From Gammaproteobacteria bacterium RIFCSPLOWO2_02_FULL_56_15 (GTDB lineage: Bacteria > Pseudomonadota > Gammaproteobacteria > Eutrophobiales > Eutrophobiaceae): a DNA stretch of 5,543 nucleotides. The notes beneath the pieces were generated by a model. The model did not search any database. It was not told the origin of the DNA and saw only the letters and a program-made list of their open reading frames with translations. The stretch's first letter is position 1. Each line of letters opens with the position of its first letter. The stretch spans positions 1 to 5,543 of the forward strand of contig MGYR01000185.1 in assembly GCA_001801825.1 (NCBI GenBank). The letters run 5' to 3'. The translations under genes and the position numbers were made by a program. Below are positions 1 through 5,094 of this stretch, in pieces.

Positions 1-1
1 T

Positions 2-1315
2 CGGGATTATGTGAAGTGGGACGATGACACCATCACCGTGAAACAATTCGCCGAATCTGCCCTGCGTGCTTACAAGATTGCCATGACCCCACCCATGGGA
101 CCGGTAGCGGTCATGATCGATCACGATATGCAGGGTGAGTCCTTGCCGCGGGACAGGCGGCCACCCGTGCCGCGGCTCAGCCTTGCTGCGCCTCCCCAGG
201 GGAATTCCGGGGCCATTCGGGAAGCCGCAAACCTGCTGATTTCGGCGCAGCGTCCCCGGATTGTGACCGGACGATCAGCGCGGACCCCGCGGGGTCTGGA
301 TCTGCTGGTGGAACTGGCGGAGTTATTGCAAGCACCGGTCAGCGGCGCCGATCGGGTCAATTTTCCCTGGACCCACGCGCTCTATGGCAACGGCGGTCAG
401 GATTATCAGGCGGATGTGATCCTGGGACTGGAAGTCAATGATATGTCGGCAATCGTCAGGAATGCCGCGGGCAGCGGGGCAAAGACCATAAGCATTTCCT
501 CAACGGATCTTTTCCATGGCAGTAATCTCCGGGATTACGGCCGCTATGCGGCGCTGGATCTCAGTATCGCCGCCGACGCCGAGGCATCCCTCCCCTCCCT
601 GATAGAGGAAGTTCAGAGCGGGATCCGGGCCGCAAACCGCGGCGTGATCCGGACCCGGGGCAAACAGGTGGCGGATGTGCACAGGCAACAACGGCGACAG
701 TCCGTGGAAAATGCACGTTACGGCTGGAATGCAAGCCCAATCAGTACGGCCAGGTTATCCGCAGAGATCTGGAACCAGGTCAAAGAGGATGACTGGTCAC
801 TGGTGTCCTGGATGGGATTTATCAGTAACTGGCCGGCTACCTTGTGGGATATAGAAAGGCATTACCAGTACCTGGGTTTTCCTGGGGCGGGTGGTATGGG
901 TTACGGGGCACAGGCGGCGGTGGGCGCTGCGCTGGCAAACCGCAAGTACGGCAGGCTGTCCATCAACATCCAGTGTGATGGGGACTTGAACTATGCGCCG
1001 GGAGTGCTGTGGACCGCGGTCCATCACCGGATCCCCTTGTTGACTGTCATGCATAATAACCGTGCGTACCATGCTGAGGTAATGTTCGTACAGAGAACTG
1101 CGGCACGGCACAAACGCGGTGAGGATCGTGCCCATATCGGCACCACCATCCGGGATCCGGATATCGACTACGCTGCCATGGCCGCTGCCTACGGCATGTA
1201 CAGCGAGGGCCCTATCAAAGATCCAGCCGAACTGGGGCCGGCGCTGGCGCGCGCCTTGAAGATAGTCCGGGGCGGAGAACCCGCCCTGCTGGATGTACAC
1301 ACACAACCTCGCTGA
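2..1315 (+). CDS. ThDP-dependent enzyme (acetolactate synthase / benzoylformate decarboxylase superfamily), 5'-truncated
   Basis: This is a probably cytoplasmic enzyme using thiamine diphosphate and a divalent metal to decarboxylate or ligate 2-oxo or 2-hydroxyacyl substrates; the exact substrate cannot be read. The first visible codons (RDYVKWDDD) are mid-protein, at the end of the N-terminal PYR domain (PPMGPVAVMIDHD, bases 92-127). The GTG at 11 is therefore an internal valine, and roughly 100-150 residues lie upstream of the window. A central TPP-enzyme domain follows at about 215-610. The C-terminal PP domain contains GGMGYGAQAAVGAAL (about 890-940) and the metal/diphosphate motif CDGD (974-985), closed by NN (1055-1060) after LWTAVHHRIPLLTVMH. 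The first residue of the usual GDG motif is Cys (TGT at 974-976), while the metal-binding Asp and the Asn are kept. It ends with TGA, directly followed by the cytochrome c gene. Family membership is firm; acetolactate synthase proper is unlikely, since the LTVMHNNRAYH motif belongs to a less characterised subgroup (from memory). Confidence 0.92.
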   Translation, partial: RDYVKWDDDTITVKQFAESALRAYKIAMTPPMGPVAVMIDHDMQGESLPRDRRPPVPRLSLAAPPQGNSGAIREAANLLISAQRPRIVTGRSARTPRGLDLLVELAELLQAPVSGADRVNFPWTHALYGNGGQDYQADVILGLEVNDMSAIVRNAAGSGAKTISISSTDLFHGSNLRDYGRYAALDLSIAADAEASLPSLIEEVQSGIRAANRGVIRTRGKQVADVHRQQRRQSVENARYGWNASPISTARLSAEIWNQVKEDDWSLVSWMGFISNWPATLWDIERHYQYLGFPGAGGMGYGAQAAVGAALANRKYGRLSINIQCDGDLNYAPGVLWTAVHHRIPLLTVMHNNRAYHAEVMFVQRTAARHKRGEDRAHIGTTIRDPDIDYAAMAAAYGMYSEGPIKDPAELGPALARALKIVRGGEPALLDVHTQPR

Positions 1316-1316
1316 T

Positions 1317-1320
1317 AGGA
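1317..1320 (+). promoter_or_regulatory. Shine-Dalgarno AGGA for the cytochrome c gene
   Basis: AGGA follows the TGA stop of the ThDP gene after a single base. It is 3 bases from the ATG at 1324 but 6 bases from the ATG at 1327, so the second of the tandem ATG codons is better placed. The protein changes by only one residue. The placement right behind the upstream stop suggests translational coupling. Confidence 0.5.
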
Positions 1321-1323
1321 ATC

Positions 1324-1740
1324 ATGATGGCTGTATCTTGCTGCAGAACTCCGGGAAGATTCGTTATTCTATGCGGACTCCTCCTTTTCTTTTCGTGCTC
1401 AGCGCTCAAGGCGGAGACGGTTGAGGATACGCCTATCATTGCTACTGACCCCAATCATGGTCGGTTGCTGTACGAACGCTACGGCTGCTATGCCTGTCAT
1501 GGCTATACGGGTGAGACCGGCAGTGGCGCCCGACTCAATCCCCCCCGTTTCGATCAGACCGCGTTTATTGCCTATGTGCGTAATCCCTCGGGACGCATGA
1601 CAAGCACCGGACCCGGCGCCGGTATGCCCGCCTATGCGACGGGCCTGAGCGATCAGGATCTGGCGGATATCCTTGCCTGGCTGCAAATGCTCCCTTCCTT
1701 CTCCCCACCATTGGAGGAGATCCCCCTGTTGCAACGTTGA
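1324..1740 (+). CDS. Exported class I-like monohaem cytochrome c
   Basis: This is a 138-residue periplasmic or membrane-anchored electron carrier. A hydrophobic segment (about residues 12-29) ends in ALKA before ETVED, a plausible signal peptidase I site after residue 30. C25 in FFSC is a poor lipobox, so a lipoprotein is less likely. Haem is attached at CYACH (residues 55-59), with H59 as one axial ligand. M101 in GMPAY is the probable second ligand. The closing helix LSDQDLADILAWLQML is typical of small class I cytochromes. Only one CXXCH is present. Start: tandem ATGs at 1324 and 1327, of which 1327 has the better spacing from AGGA. It lies 8 bases after the ThDP gene stop (11 if 1327 is used) and is probably co-transcribed with it. 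The redox partner is not visible. Because the ThDP enzyme has no visible export signal and this protein is exported, direct electron transfer between the two is unlikely. Confidence 0.93.
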   Translation: MMAVSCCRTPGRFVILCGLLLFFSCSALKAETVEDTPIIATDPNHGRLLYERYGCYACHGYTGETGSGARLNPPRFDQTAFIAYVRNPSGRMTSTGPGAGMPAYATGLSDQDLADILAWLQMLPSFSPPLEEIPLLQR

Positions 1741-1767
1741 TCGCTCGGGGGAAATACTGTAATTGCG

Positions 1768-2352
1768 ATGGCGACGCTGCTCTATTTACATGGATTTCTG
1801 AGTTCACCCGGTTCGAGCAAAGCCGTTCAGATGCGTGACTGGCTGGCCGTGCACAGGCCGGAAATCCAATACCAGTGCCCGTTCCTGACGCCTTATTTCG
1901 GCGAGACAAGGAAACGACTGGAGGGATTGGTTACCGAGCTTCTGCCCGAACCGGTGTACCTGATGGGCAGTTCCCTGGGAGGTTTCCTGGCGACCTGGCT
2001 GGCGGAAAAATATGACCTGCGTGCGGTGCTGATCAACCCTGCCGTGCAGCCATCGGTGCTGGATCACGGTTATACCGGTGTCGAGTTGAAGAATTTCCAC
2101 ACGGGTGATACCTATGTCCTGAATGGATCGCATGTCTCTGAGTTGCATGCCGCGGACACACCGGTCATACGCCGGCATGATAATTATTGGTTGCTGGTCC
2201 AAACCGGGGATGAGACACTGGATTACCGCCTTGCGGTAAAGAAATACAATGGTTGCAGGCAGCTCATAGAACAGGGTGGGGATCATGGGTTCCATGATTT
2301 TGCGAGGCACATACCCGAAGCCGTACGGTTTCTTGCAGAAGCTTCATCCTGA
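1768..2352 (+). CDS. yqiA: YqiA-family alpha/beta-hydrolase esterase
   Basis: This 194-residue protein matches the E. coli YqiA family (about 193 residues) over its whole length. It begins MATLLYLHGFLSSPGSSKA, with HGF (residues 8-10) contributing to the oxyanion hole. The nucleophile elbow is GSSLGG (67-72) with S69 as nucleophile, followed by FLATWLAEKY. NPAVQP lies at about 90-95. The acid residue is D148 in QTGDETLDYR and the base is H173 in GGDHGF. The triad is therefore complete and the enzyme is probably active on short acyl esters, as known for YqiA; no signal peptide is seen, so it should be cytoplasmic. It starts 27 bases after the cytochrome c stop. The only purine-rich stretch upstream (GGGGGAAA, 1747-1754) is unusually far from the ATG (13 bases), so initiation may be weak. 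In E. coli yqiA lies beside parE; here the context differs, and it probably rides in the operon without sharing its function. Confidence 0.93.
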   Translation: MATLLYLHGFLSSPGSSKAVQMRDWLAVHRPEIQYQCPFLTPYFGETRKRLEGLVTELLPEPVYLMGSSLGGFLATWLAEKYDLRAVLINPAVQPSVLDHGYTGVELKNFHTGDTYVLNGSHVSELHAADTPVIRRHDNYWLLVQTGDETLDYRLAVKKYNGCRQLIEQGGDHGFHDFARHIPEAVRFLAEASS

Positions 2353-2595
2353 GATGAATGGCACTTAATTAAGAAAAAAATACCGTCATTCTGGCGGATG
2401 CCAGAATCCAGTCAAAACAGTTGTTTACTGGATGCTGGTTTCCACCAGCATGACGAGATCAACGGTTAATCAGATGTTCCCTAAGGATGATATTGCTGGA
2501 ATATTTCATTAGCGGCAGGTAAATTTATCAATAGTAGAATTGGTCTTTCATCGAAGCGGCGGTTACACTAAAAAACTTTCATTAAGGCGATACCA
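2353..2595. other. Intergenic region with AT-rich stretch and palindromic repeat
   Basis: This 243-bp gap lies between yqiA and the coiled-coil gene. It starts with an AT-rich run (TTAATTAAGAAAAAAATA, 2366-2383), then the 72-bp palindromic repeat (separate entry), then about 140 bp of moderately AT-rich sequence. TAGAAT at 2535-2540 could be a -10 box for the coiled-coil gene, but no convincing -35 box sits 16-18 bases upstream, so I do not call a promoter. AAGG at 2584-2587 is an acceptable Shine-Dalgarno 8 bases before the ATG at 2596. No classical terminator with a T-tract follows yqiA; the palindromic repeat may end or stabilise the transcript. Confidence 0.6.
2384..2455. repeat. 72-bp palindromic extragenic repeat, three-hairpin cloverleaf (element 1)
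   Basis: Two 29-nt inverted arms (2384-2412 and 2427-2455) flank a 14-nt centre. Reading inward, CGTCAT (2384-2389) pairs with ATGACG (2450-2455). TCTGGC-GGAT-GCCAGA (2390-2405) is a hairpin with a 6-bp stem and 4-nt loop. GCTGGT-TTCC-ACCAGC (2434-2449) is the matching hairpin. ATCCAGT (2406-2412) pairs with ACTGGAT (2427-2433), and AAAC (2415-2418) pairs with GTTT (2423-2426) at the tip. Every base between the outer ends is thus in a stem or short loop, except two bulged bases (2413-2414). The architecture resembles the abundant proteobacterial extragenic repeat CGTCATTCCCGCG...GCGGGAATCCAG and, more loosely, neisserial dRS3 (from memory). It could act as a transcript-end structure or be a non-autonomous mobile repeat. 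Confidence 0.88.
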
Positions 2596-2868
2596 ATGAA
2601 CAAGTTGATTCTTTCCATAAGTGCCGGGATTTTTTTGATGGTGGGCGTAACGATGCCGCTCGCGGCTGACGAGGCATCCTTGCAGGTAAAACGCGGTCAG
2701 CTGGAGGAGAAACAGGCCGAGATTGCCCGTATCCAGGAGGAAAATACAAGTCTTCGTGGACGTATTCAGGAATACGAGGGAAGGATTGCCGAGTATCAAC
2801 AGCAAATCAAAAAGCTGGATCAGGAAATTGAAAATTACCGGCAGCAGTTATCCGCCAAGGAACAATAG
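2596..2868 (+). CDS. Small exported coiled-coil protein of unknown function
   Basis: This gene encodes a 90-residue protein that I cannot assign to a named family. A Sec signal peptide is clear: MNK, a hydrophobic core (residues 4-22), and PLAADE with cleavage after A23 or A24. The mature part of about 66 residues is almost entirely charged or polar helix, rich in Glu, Gln, Lys and Ile/Leu, with recurring heptad-like spacing (LEEKQAEIARIQEEN, then RIQEYEGRIAEYQQQIKKL). It should form one long coiled coil in the periplasm. There is no Cys, no lipobox and no C-terminal anchor, so it is unlike Lpp in its attachment signals. AAGG 8 bases upstream supports the ATG at 2596. It has intergenic DNA on both sides (243 and 202 bp) and is probably its own transcription unit. 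It might be a fragment-like relative of TolA/EnvC/YbgF-type coiled-coil regions, but low-complexity similarity cannot show this. Confidence 0.82.
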   Translation: MNKLILSISAGIFLMVGVTMPLAADEASLQVKRGQLEEKQAEIARIQEENTSLRGRIQEYEGRIAEYQQQIKKLDQEIENYRQQLSAKEQ

Positions 2869-3070
2869 TCCCACTCAATATCATACTGCCTTACTTTTGG
2901 ATCGGTCCCCGACGGTATCCCACGGCGTTGTACCTGCCTTTCATCCTATGCTAAGCGGGATACCTGCTGCTACCGAAGGCGGATTACTCCGAACAGCAGT
3001 CCAAGAGCAGTGCCAGGATAGTCCGTAGCCAGGCCCGAAAACCGTGATTCAGCATCCGGATCCAGCCTGA
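2869..3070. other. Intergenic region with inverted repeats upstream of the diguanylate cyclase gene
   Basis: This 202-bp stretch has no convincing reading frame; all three plus frames give short, atypical peptides. It contains a perfect 8-bp inverted repeat, GGTATCCC (2914-2921) and GGGATACC (2957-2964), and a nested pair, CTGCTG (2964-2969) with CAGCAG (2994-2999) enclosing CGGA-TTAC-TCCG (2980-2991). These share bases at 2964, so they could nearly coexist as two neighbouring stems. ATCCGGAT (3054-3061) is a short palindrome just before the cyclase start. I compared it with what I remember of c-di-GMP riboswitches (GEMM-I) and see no match. It could be a structured leader, a small RNA, or the remains of a gene. 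Confidence 0.4.
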
Positions 3071-4291
3071 ATGTCCAGACTTATCCTCCCCATGATTATA
3101 CTGCTGTCGGCAGTCCTGCTGCGTGGATATGCGATCGAATGGATGCCTGTCTACGGTCAAATCCTCAACGGCATGCCCTGGGTTTTTACGGCAATCGCAC
3201 TTTTGTTGACGATCTGGTTTAGTCGCTCTCTGCCATGCGCATCGGTACTGGTGCTGTCAGGGATGTTTATACTCATCAAGACTGAACTCCAGGTTTCCCT
3301 GGATCAGCCGGGTGCTTTGGCGGTCTTCAGCATGCTGGGGGTGATGTTGCCCTGCTGTCTCGTACTGGTGATGCTGCTGCCGGAGCGGGGATTGCGCGGC
3401 AGAGCCGGGATACAGCTTTGCGCCGCCGCTCCCGCGTTGTTGGGATGCACCCTCGGAATAGTGAAATATTACCCGGAACATGCCTGGGTGAGTGTCTTGA
3501 CCGCCGCCATGCCTGTCCGACCCTGGCCCGGATATATATTATCTTTCCAGTCCAGCATTCTCTTCGGGATCGCCCTGCTTACAGGACTCCTGATCCTGTT
3601 CCGGCAGCGAAAAGACGCCGTGATTTCCGCATTGATTGTCCTGGTAACAGGATATGTGACTCTGGTGTTGTTTGACCGGGCGATGATCTCTACTGTGATG
3701 GTCAGCGCGGCGGGACTTGGTTTGATTATCGTGATGATACAAAGCACGCGAGATATGGCGTACCGGGATGAACTTACGGGTTTGCCCGGACGGCGGGCCT
3801 TGAATGAAAGGCTGAAGGGTCTGGGGAAGCGTTACGTGATAGCCATGATGGACGTGGATCACTTCAAAAAATTCAACGATACCTACGGGCATGACATGGG
3901 GGATGAGGTACTGAAGATGGTTGCGAGACATATCGGCCGAGTCAAGGGTGGAGGCCTTGCATTCCGGTTTGGCGGCGAGGAGTTCTGCGTGATCTTTCCC
4001 GGTCGCGACCTGGAATACAGCCAGCCTTTCCTGGAAGAACTACTAGGCACTATCGAGCAGTACTCCATGTCCCTGAGAAACCACAGTGATCGTCCACAAG
4101 AACTGGAGCAGGGCATGCAACGCCGCGGAAGGCGTGCCGGGCATCGCAAGTCAACTACGGTCTCGGTTACCATCAGTATCGGAATGGCGGAACCGGATCA
4201 AGGGAACGATTCCCCGGCCACTGTCTTGAAGGCGGCGGACACTGCATTGTACCGGGCCAAGAATAATGGCAGAAACTGCCTGGCTTGGTGA
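3071..4291 (+). CDS. Multi-pass membrane diguanylate cyclase (GGDEF domain)
   Basis: This 406-residue inner-membrane enzyme should make cyclic di-GMP from two GTP. The first about 225 residues hold roughly seven or eight hydrophobic segments (about 4-20, 36-50, 56-71, 83-103, 115-131, 160-177, 184-201, 207-223) and probably form a sensory membrane module. The GGDEF domain begins at RDELTGLPGRRALNE (232-246). Metal and substrate residues are present: D261 in MMDVDHF, N269, D278, and GGEEF at 301-305. The RxxD inhibitory site expected five residues before GGEEF is replaced by KGGG (292-295), so product inhibition through it should be lost. A basic, low-complexity insertion (about 338-362, rich in Arg and Gln) precedes the strand TTVSVTISIGMAE. 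ALYRAKNNGRN closes the domain. A TGA codon directly precedes the ATG, so the gene starts here or later; the Shine-Dalgarno is weak (GGA, 3058-3060). It converges on the GntR gene. Confidence 0.93.
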   Translation: MSRLILPMIILLSAVLLRGYAIEWMPVYGQILNGMPWVFTAIALLLTIWFSRSLPCASVLVLSGMFILIKTELQVSLDQPGALAVFSMLGVMLPCCLVLVMLLPERGLRGRAGIQLCAAAPALLGCTLGIVKYYPEHAWVSVLTAAMPVRPWPGYILSFQSSILFGIALLTGLLILFRQRKDAVISALIVLVTGYVTLVLFDRAMISTVMVSAAGLGLIIVMIQSTRDMAYRDELTGLPGRRALNERLKGLGKRYVIAMMDVDHFKKFNDTYGHDMGDEVLKMVARHIGRVKGGGLAFRFGGEEFCVIFPGRDLEYSQPFLEELLGTIEQYSMSLRNHSDRPQELEQGMQRRGRRAGHRKSTTVSVTISIGMAEPDQGNDSPATVLKAADTALYRAKNNGRNCLAW

Positions 4292-4303
4292 GGGAAGCCC
4301 TGG

Positions 4304-4329
4304 CCGGGTTTACCCGGTACTATACCGGG
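4304..4329. terminator. Overlapping hairpins between convergent genes
   Basis: CCGGG-TTTA-CCCGG (4304-4317) and CCCGGTA-CTA-TACCGGG (4313-4329) share the CCCGG arm, so only one can form at a time. They lie just after the cyclase stop (4289-4291) and cover the stop and last codons of the GntR gene (stop at 4312-4310). The position fits a shared transcript end for convergent genes, but neither strand has a T-tract after the stem, so intrinsic termination is uncertain. Confidence 0.35.
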
Positions 4330-4981
4330 GCAGATCCTCCTCCTGCAGTGTCCTGATGATATTATCCCTGGCATCCTGTACATGGATTCTTATCGCTTCG
4401 CGGGCTCCCGGAATATCCTTCTTCTTTATACAATCCATTATCTTTAGATGCTCAGCAACGGAACTCTGCAGCCGGCTGGTGTCCATATTTTCAAATCGGA
4501 ATCGGATATAGAAGTGTTCATAGGTCCGGTTCAACTGTTTGATTAAAACCTTGTTCCTGCTGATGGTTGCCATCTGCAGGTGGAAGTCACTGTCGAGTCT
4601 GAAGCGTTTACGATCATACACCTCGGGTGTGTAGGAGGTATGCGCGGCAAGTTTTTCCTCCAGCTTCAGCAGATCCGCGGGTGTCGCCATCAAAATCACC
4701 TGCTCTGCAAGCCAGGTTTCGAGCGCTTCGCGCAAGCCGAAGAGATCCCGCGCTTCCTGCAGATTGATCTTCTTGACGTAGAAGCCCTTGAAGGGTTCAC
4801 AGAGAACGAAGCCTTCATGCTCCAGGCGATACAGGGCATTGATGACCGGTGTCTGCGACATGTGAAAGCTACGGCTCAGATCCGAGTAGATCAGTTTCTG
4901 GCCCGGTATGAGTTGCTGGTCAAAGATCATCTCCTTGATCCGCTGACAGGCGCTTTCAATGCGGGTTTTTTTGCTTTCCAT
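4310..4981 (-). CDS. GntR-family transcriptional regulator, FCD (FadR) subfamily
   Basis: This is a 223-residue DNA-binding regulator whose dimers usually sense small carboxylic acids. The N-terminal winged helix-turn-helix spans about residues 8-72: IKEMIFDQQLIPGQKL, then the recognition helix region LSRSFHMSQTPVINALYRL, then the wing HEGFVLCEPFKGFYVK. The C-terminal all-helical FCD domain (about 78-212) keeps the expected metal-binding set: D130 and H134 in DSDFH, H178 in AEHLK and H200 in RIHVQDA. A metal-assisted carboxylate ligand is therefore likely (family knowledge). The ATG at 4981-4979 begins MESKKTRIES, the normal N-terminus length for the family, but no clear Shine-Dalgarno precedes it (upstream reads CTTCCCTAAAC). 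It lies 113 bp downstream of the amidohydrolase gene on the same strand, which makes that gene and its operon the most likely target. A stem-forming repeat occupies the gap, so co-transcription is not certain. Confidence 0.93.
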   Translation of the reverse strand: MESKKTRIESACQRIKEMIFDQQLIPGQKLIYSDLSRSFHMSQTPVINALYRLEHEGFVLCEPFKGFYVKKINLQEARDLFGLREALETWLAEQVILMATPADLLKLEEKLAAHTSYTPEVYDRKRFRLDSDFHLQMATISRNKVLIKQLNRTYEHFYIRFRFENMDTSRLQSSVAEHLKIMDCIKKKDIPGAREAIRIHVQDARDNIIRTLQEEDLPRYSTG

Positions 4982-5020
4982 GTTTAGGGAAGTTCTGATT
5001 AAGTATCTTCGCCGTCATGC

Positions 5021-5031
5021 TGGTGAGACCG
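5021..5031 (+). promoter_or_regulatory. Possible FadR-type operator, site A (weak)
   Basis: TGGTGAGACCG fits the FadR-type consensus TNGTNNNACNA except for its last base. It lies about 40 bp upstream of the GntR start codon, a reasonable position for autoregulation. It overlaps a repeat element that explains the same bases, so the match may be accidental. Confidence 0.2.
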
Positions 5032-5071
5032 CCATGGATGGTGGAAATACTGGAAACGCAGGAGCAGTTTC

Positions 5072-5082
5072 CAGTACAACCA
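5072..5082 (-). promoter_or_regulatory. Possible FadR-type operator, site B (weak)
   Basis: Read on the minus strand this is TGGTTGTACTG, again one end base away from TNGTNNNACNA. Its centre is 51 bp from that of site A, close to five helical turns. As with site A, the bases are also part of the palindromic element, so this is tentative. Confidence 0.18.
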
Positions 5083-5094
5083 GCATCCACTCTG

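Larger units (their letters stand above)
5013..5089. repeat. Palindromic repeat related to element 1 (element 2)
   Basis: This lies between the amidohydrolase stop and the GntR start. ATGCTGGT (5017-5024) pairs with ACCAGCAT (5079-5086). Inside, TACTGGAAAC (5048-5057) and GTTTCCAGTA (5067-5076) form a 10-bp stem with a 9-nt loop. CCGCC-ATGGAT-GGTGG (5029-5044) can form a further stem with one G-U pair. It shares the 13-mer CGTCATGCTGGTG (5013-5025) with the minus strand of element 1 (2455-2443) and the 11-mer ACCAGCATCCA (5079-5089) with its minus strand (2444-2434). It therefore looks like one arm of element 1 whose hairpin loop has been replaced by about 54 nt. On the minus strand it follows the amidohydrolase stop by 5 bases and may act as a 3'-end structure; only TTT follows its main stem. 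Confidence 0.7.

Noticed and set aside
11..13. GTG as start codon of the ThDP enzyme
   Set aside because: The frame is open to the window edge with family-typical residues (RDY) before it, and the PYR domain is missing. It is an internal valine.
797..1306. 169-residue minus-strand reading frame opposite the ThDP gene
   Set aside because: It is a shadow of the conserved C-terminal domain on the other strand, with no domain or start signal of its own.
1399..1407. FFSC lipobox making the cytochrome a lipoprotein
   Set aside because: Phe at the -3 and -2 positions is atypical, and a signal peptidase I site at ALKA just downstream fits better.
1804..2310. 168-residue minus-strand reading frame opposite yqiA
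   Set aside because: The plus strand encodes a complete catalytic triad in a known family; the reverse frame has no such support.
2505..2584. Direct repeat TTTCATTA at 2505-2512 and 2577-2584
   Set aside because: Eight bases in an AT-rich gap are not significant and no further similarity surrounds them.
2723..3028. 101-residue plus-strand reading frame overlapping the coiled-coil gene
   Set aside because: It starts inside a well-supported gene in another frame, has no Shine-Dalgarno and no recognisable protein character.
2869..3070. c-di-GMP riboswitch upstream of the diguanylate cyclase
   Set aside because: The inverted repeats do not match the GEMM-I core or its paired stems as I remember them. 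I keep only the general observation of structure.
2869..3070. Degraded gene remnant
   Set aside because: One frame gives hydrophobic, aromatic-rich peptides (YFWIGPRRYPTALYLPFIL) that look protein-like, but it is broken by a stop after about 27 codons and I recognise no family.
3329..3341. AGCATGCTGG, similar to the repeat arms
   Set aside because: It lies within the cyclase coding sequence and matches only part of one arm, as expected by chance.
4580..4987. 135-residue plus-strand reading frame opposite the GntR gene
   Set aside because: It is antisense to a regulator with clear HTH and FCD domains and shows no family features.
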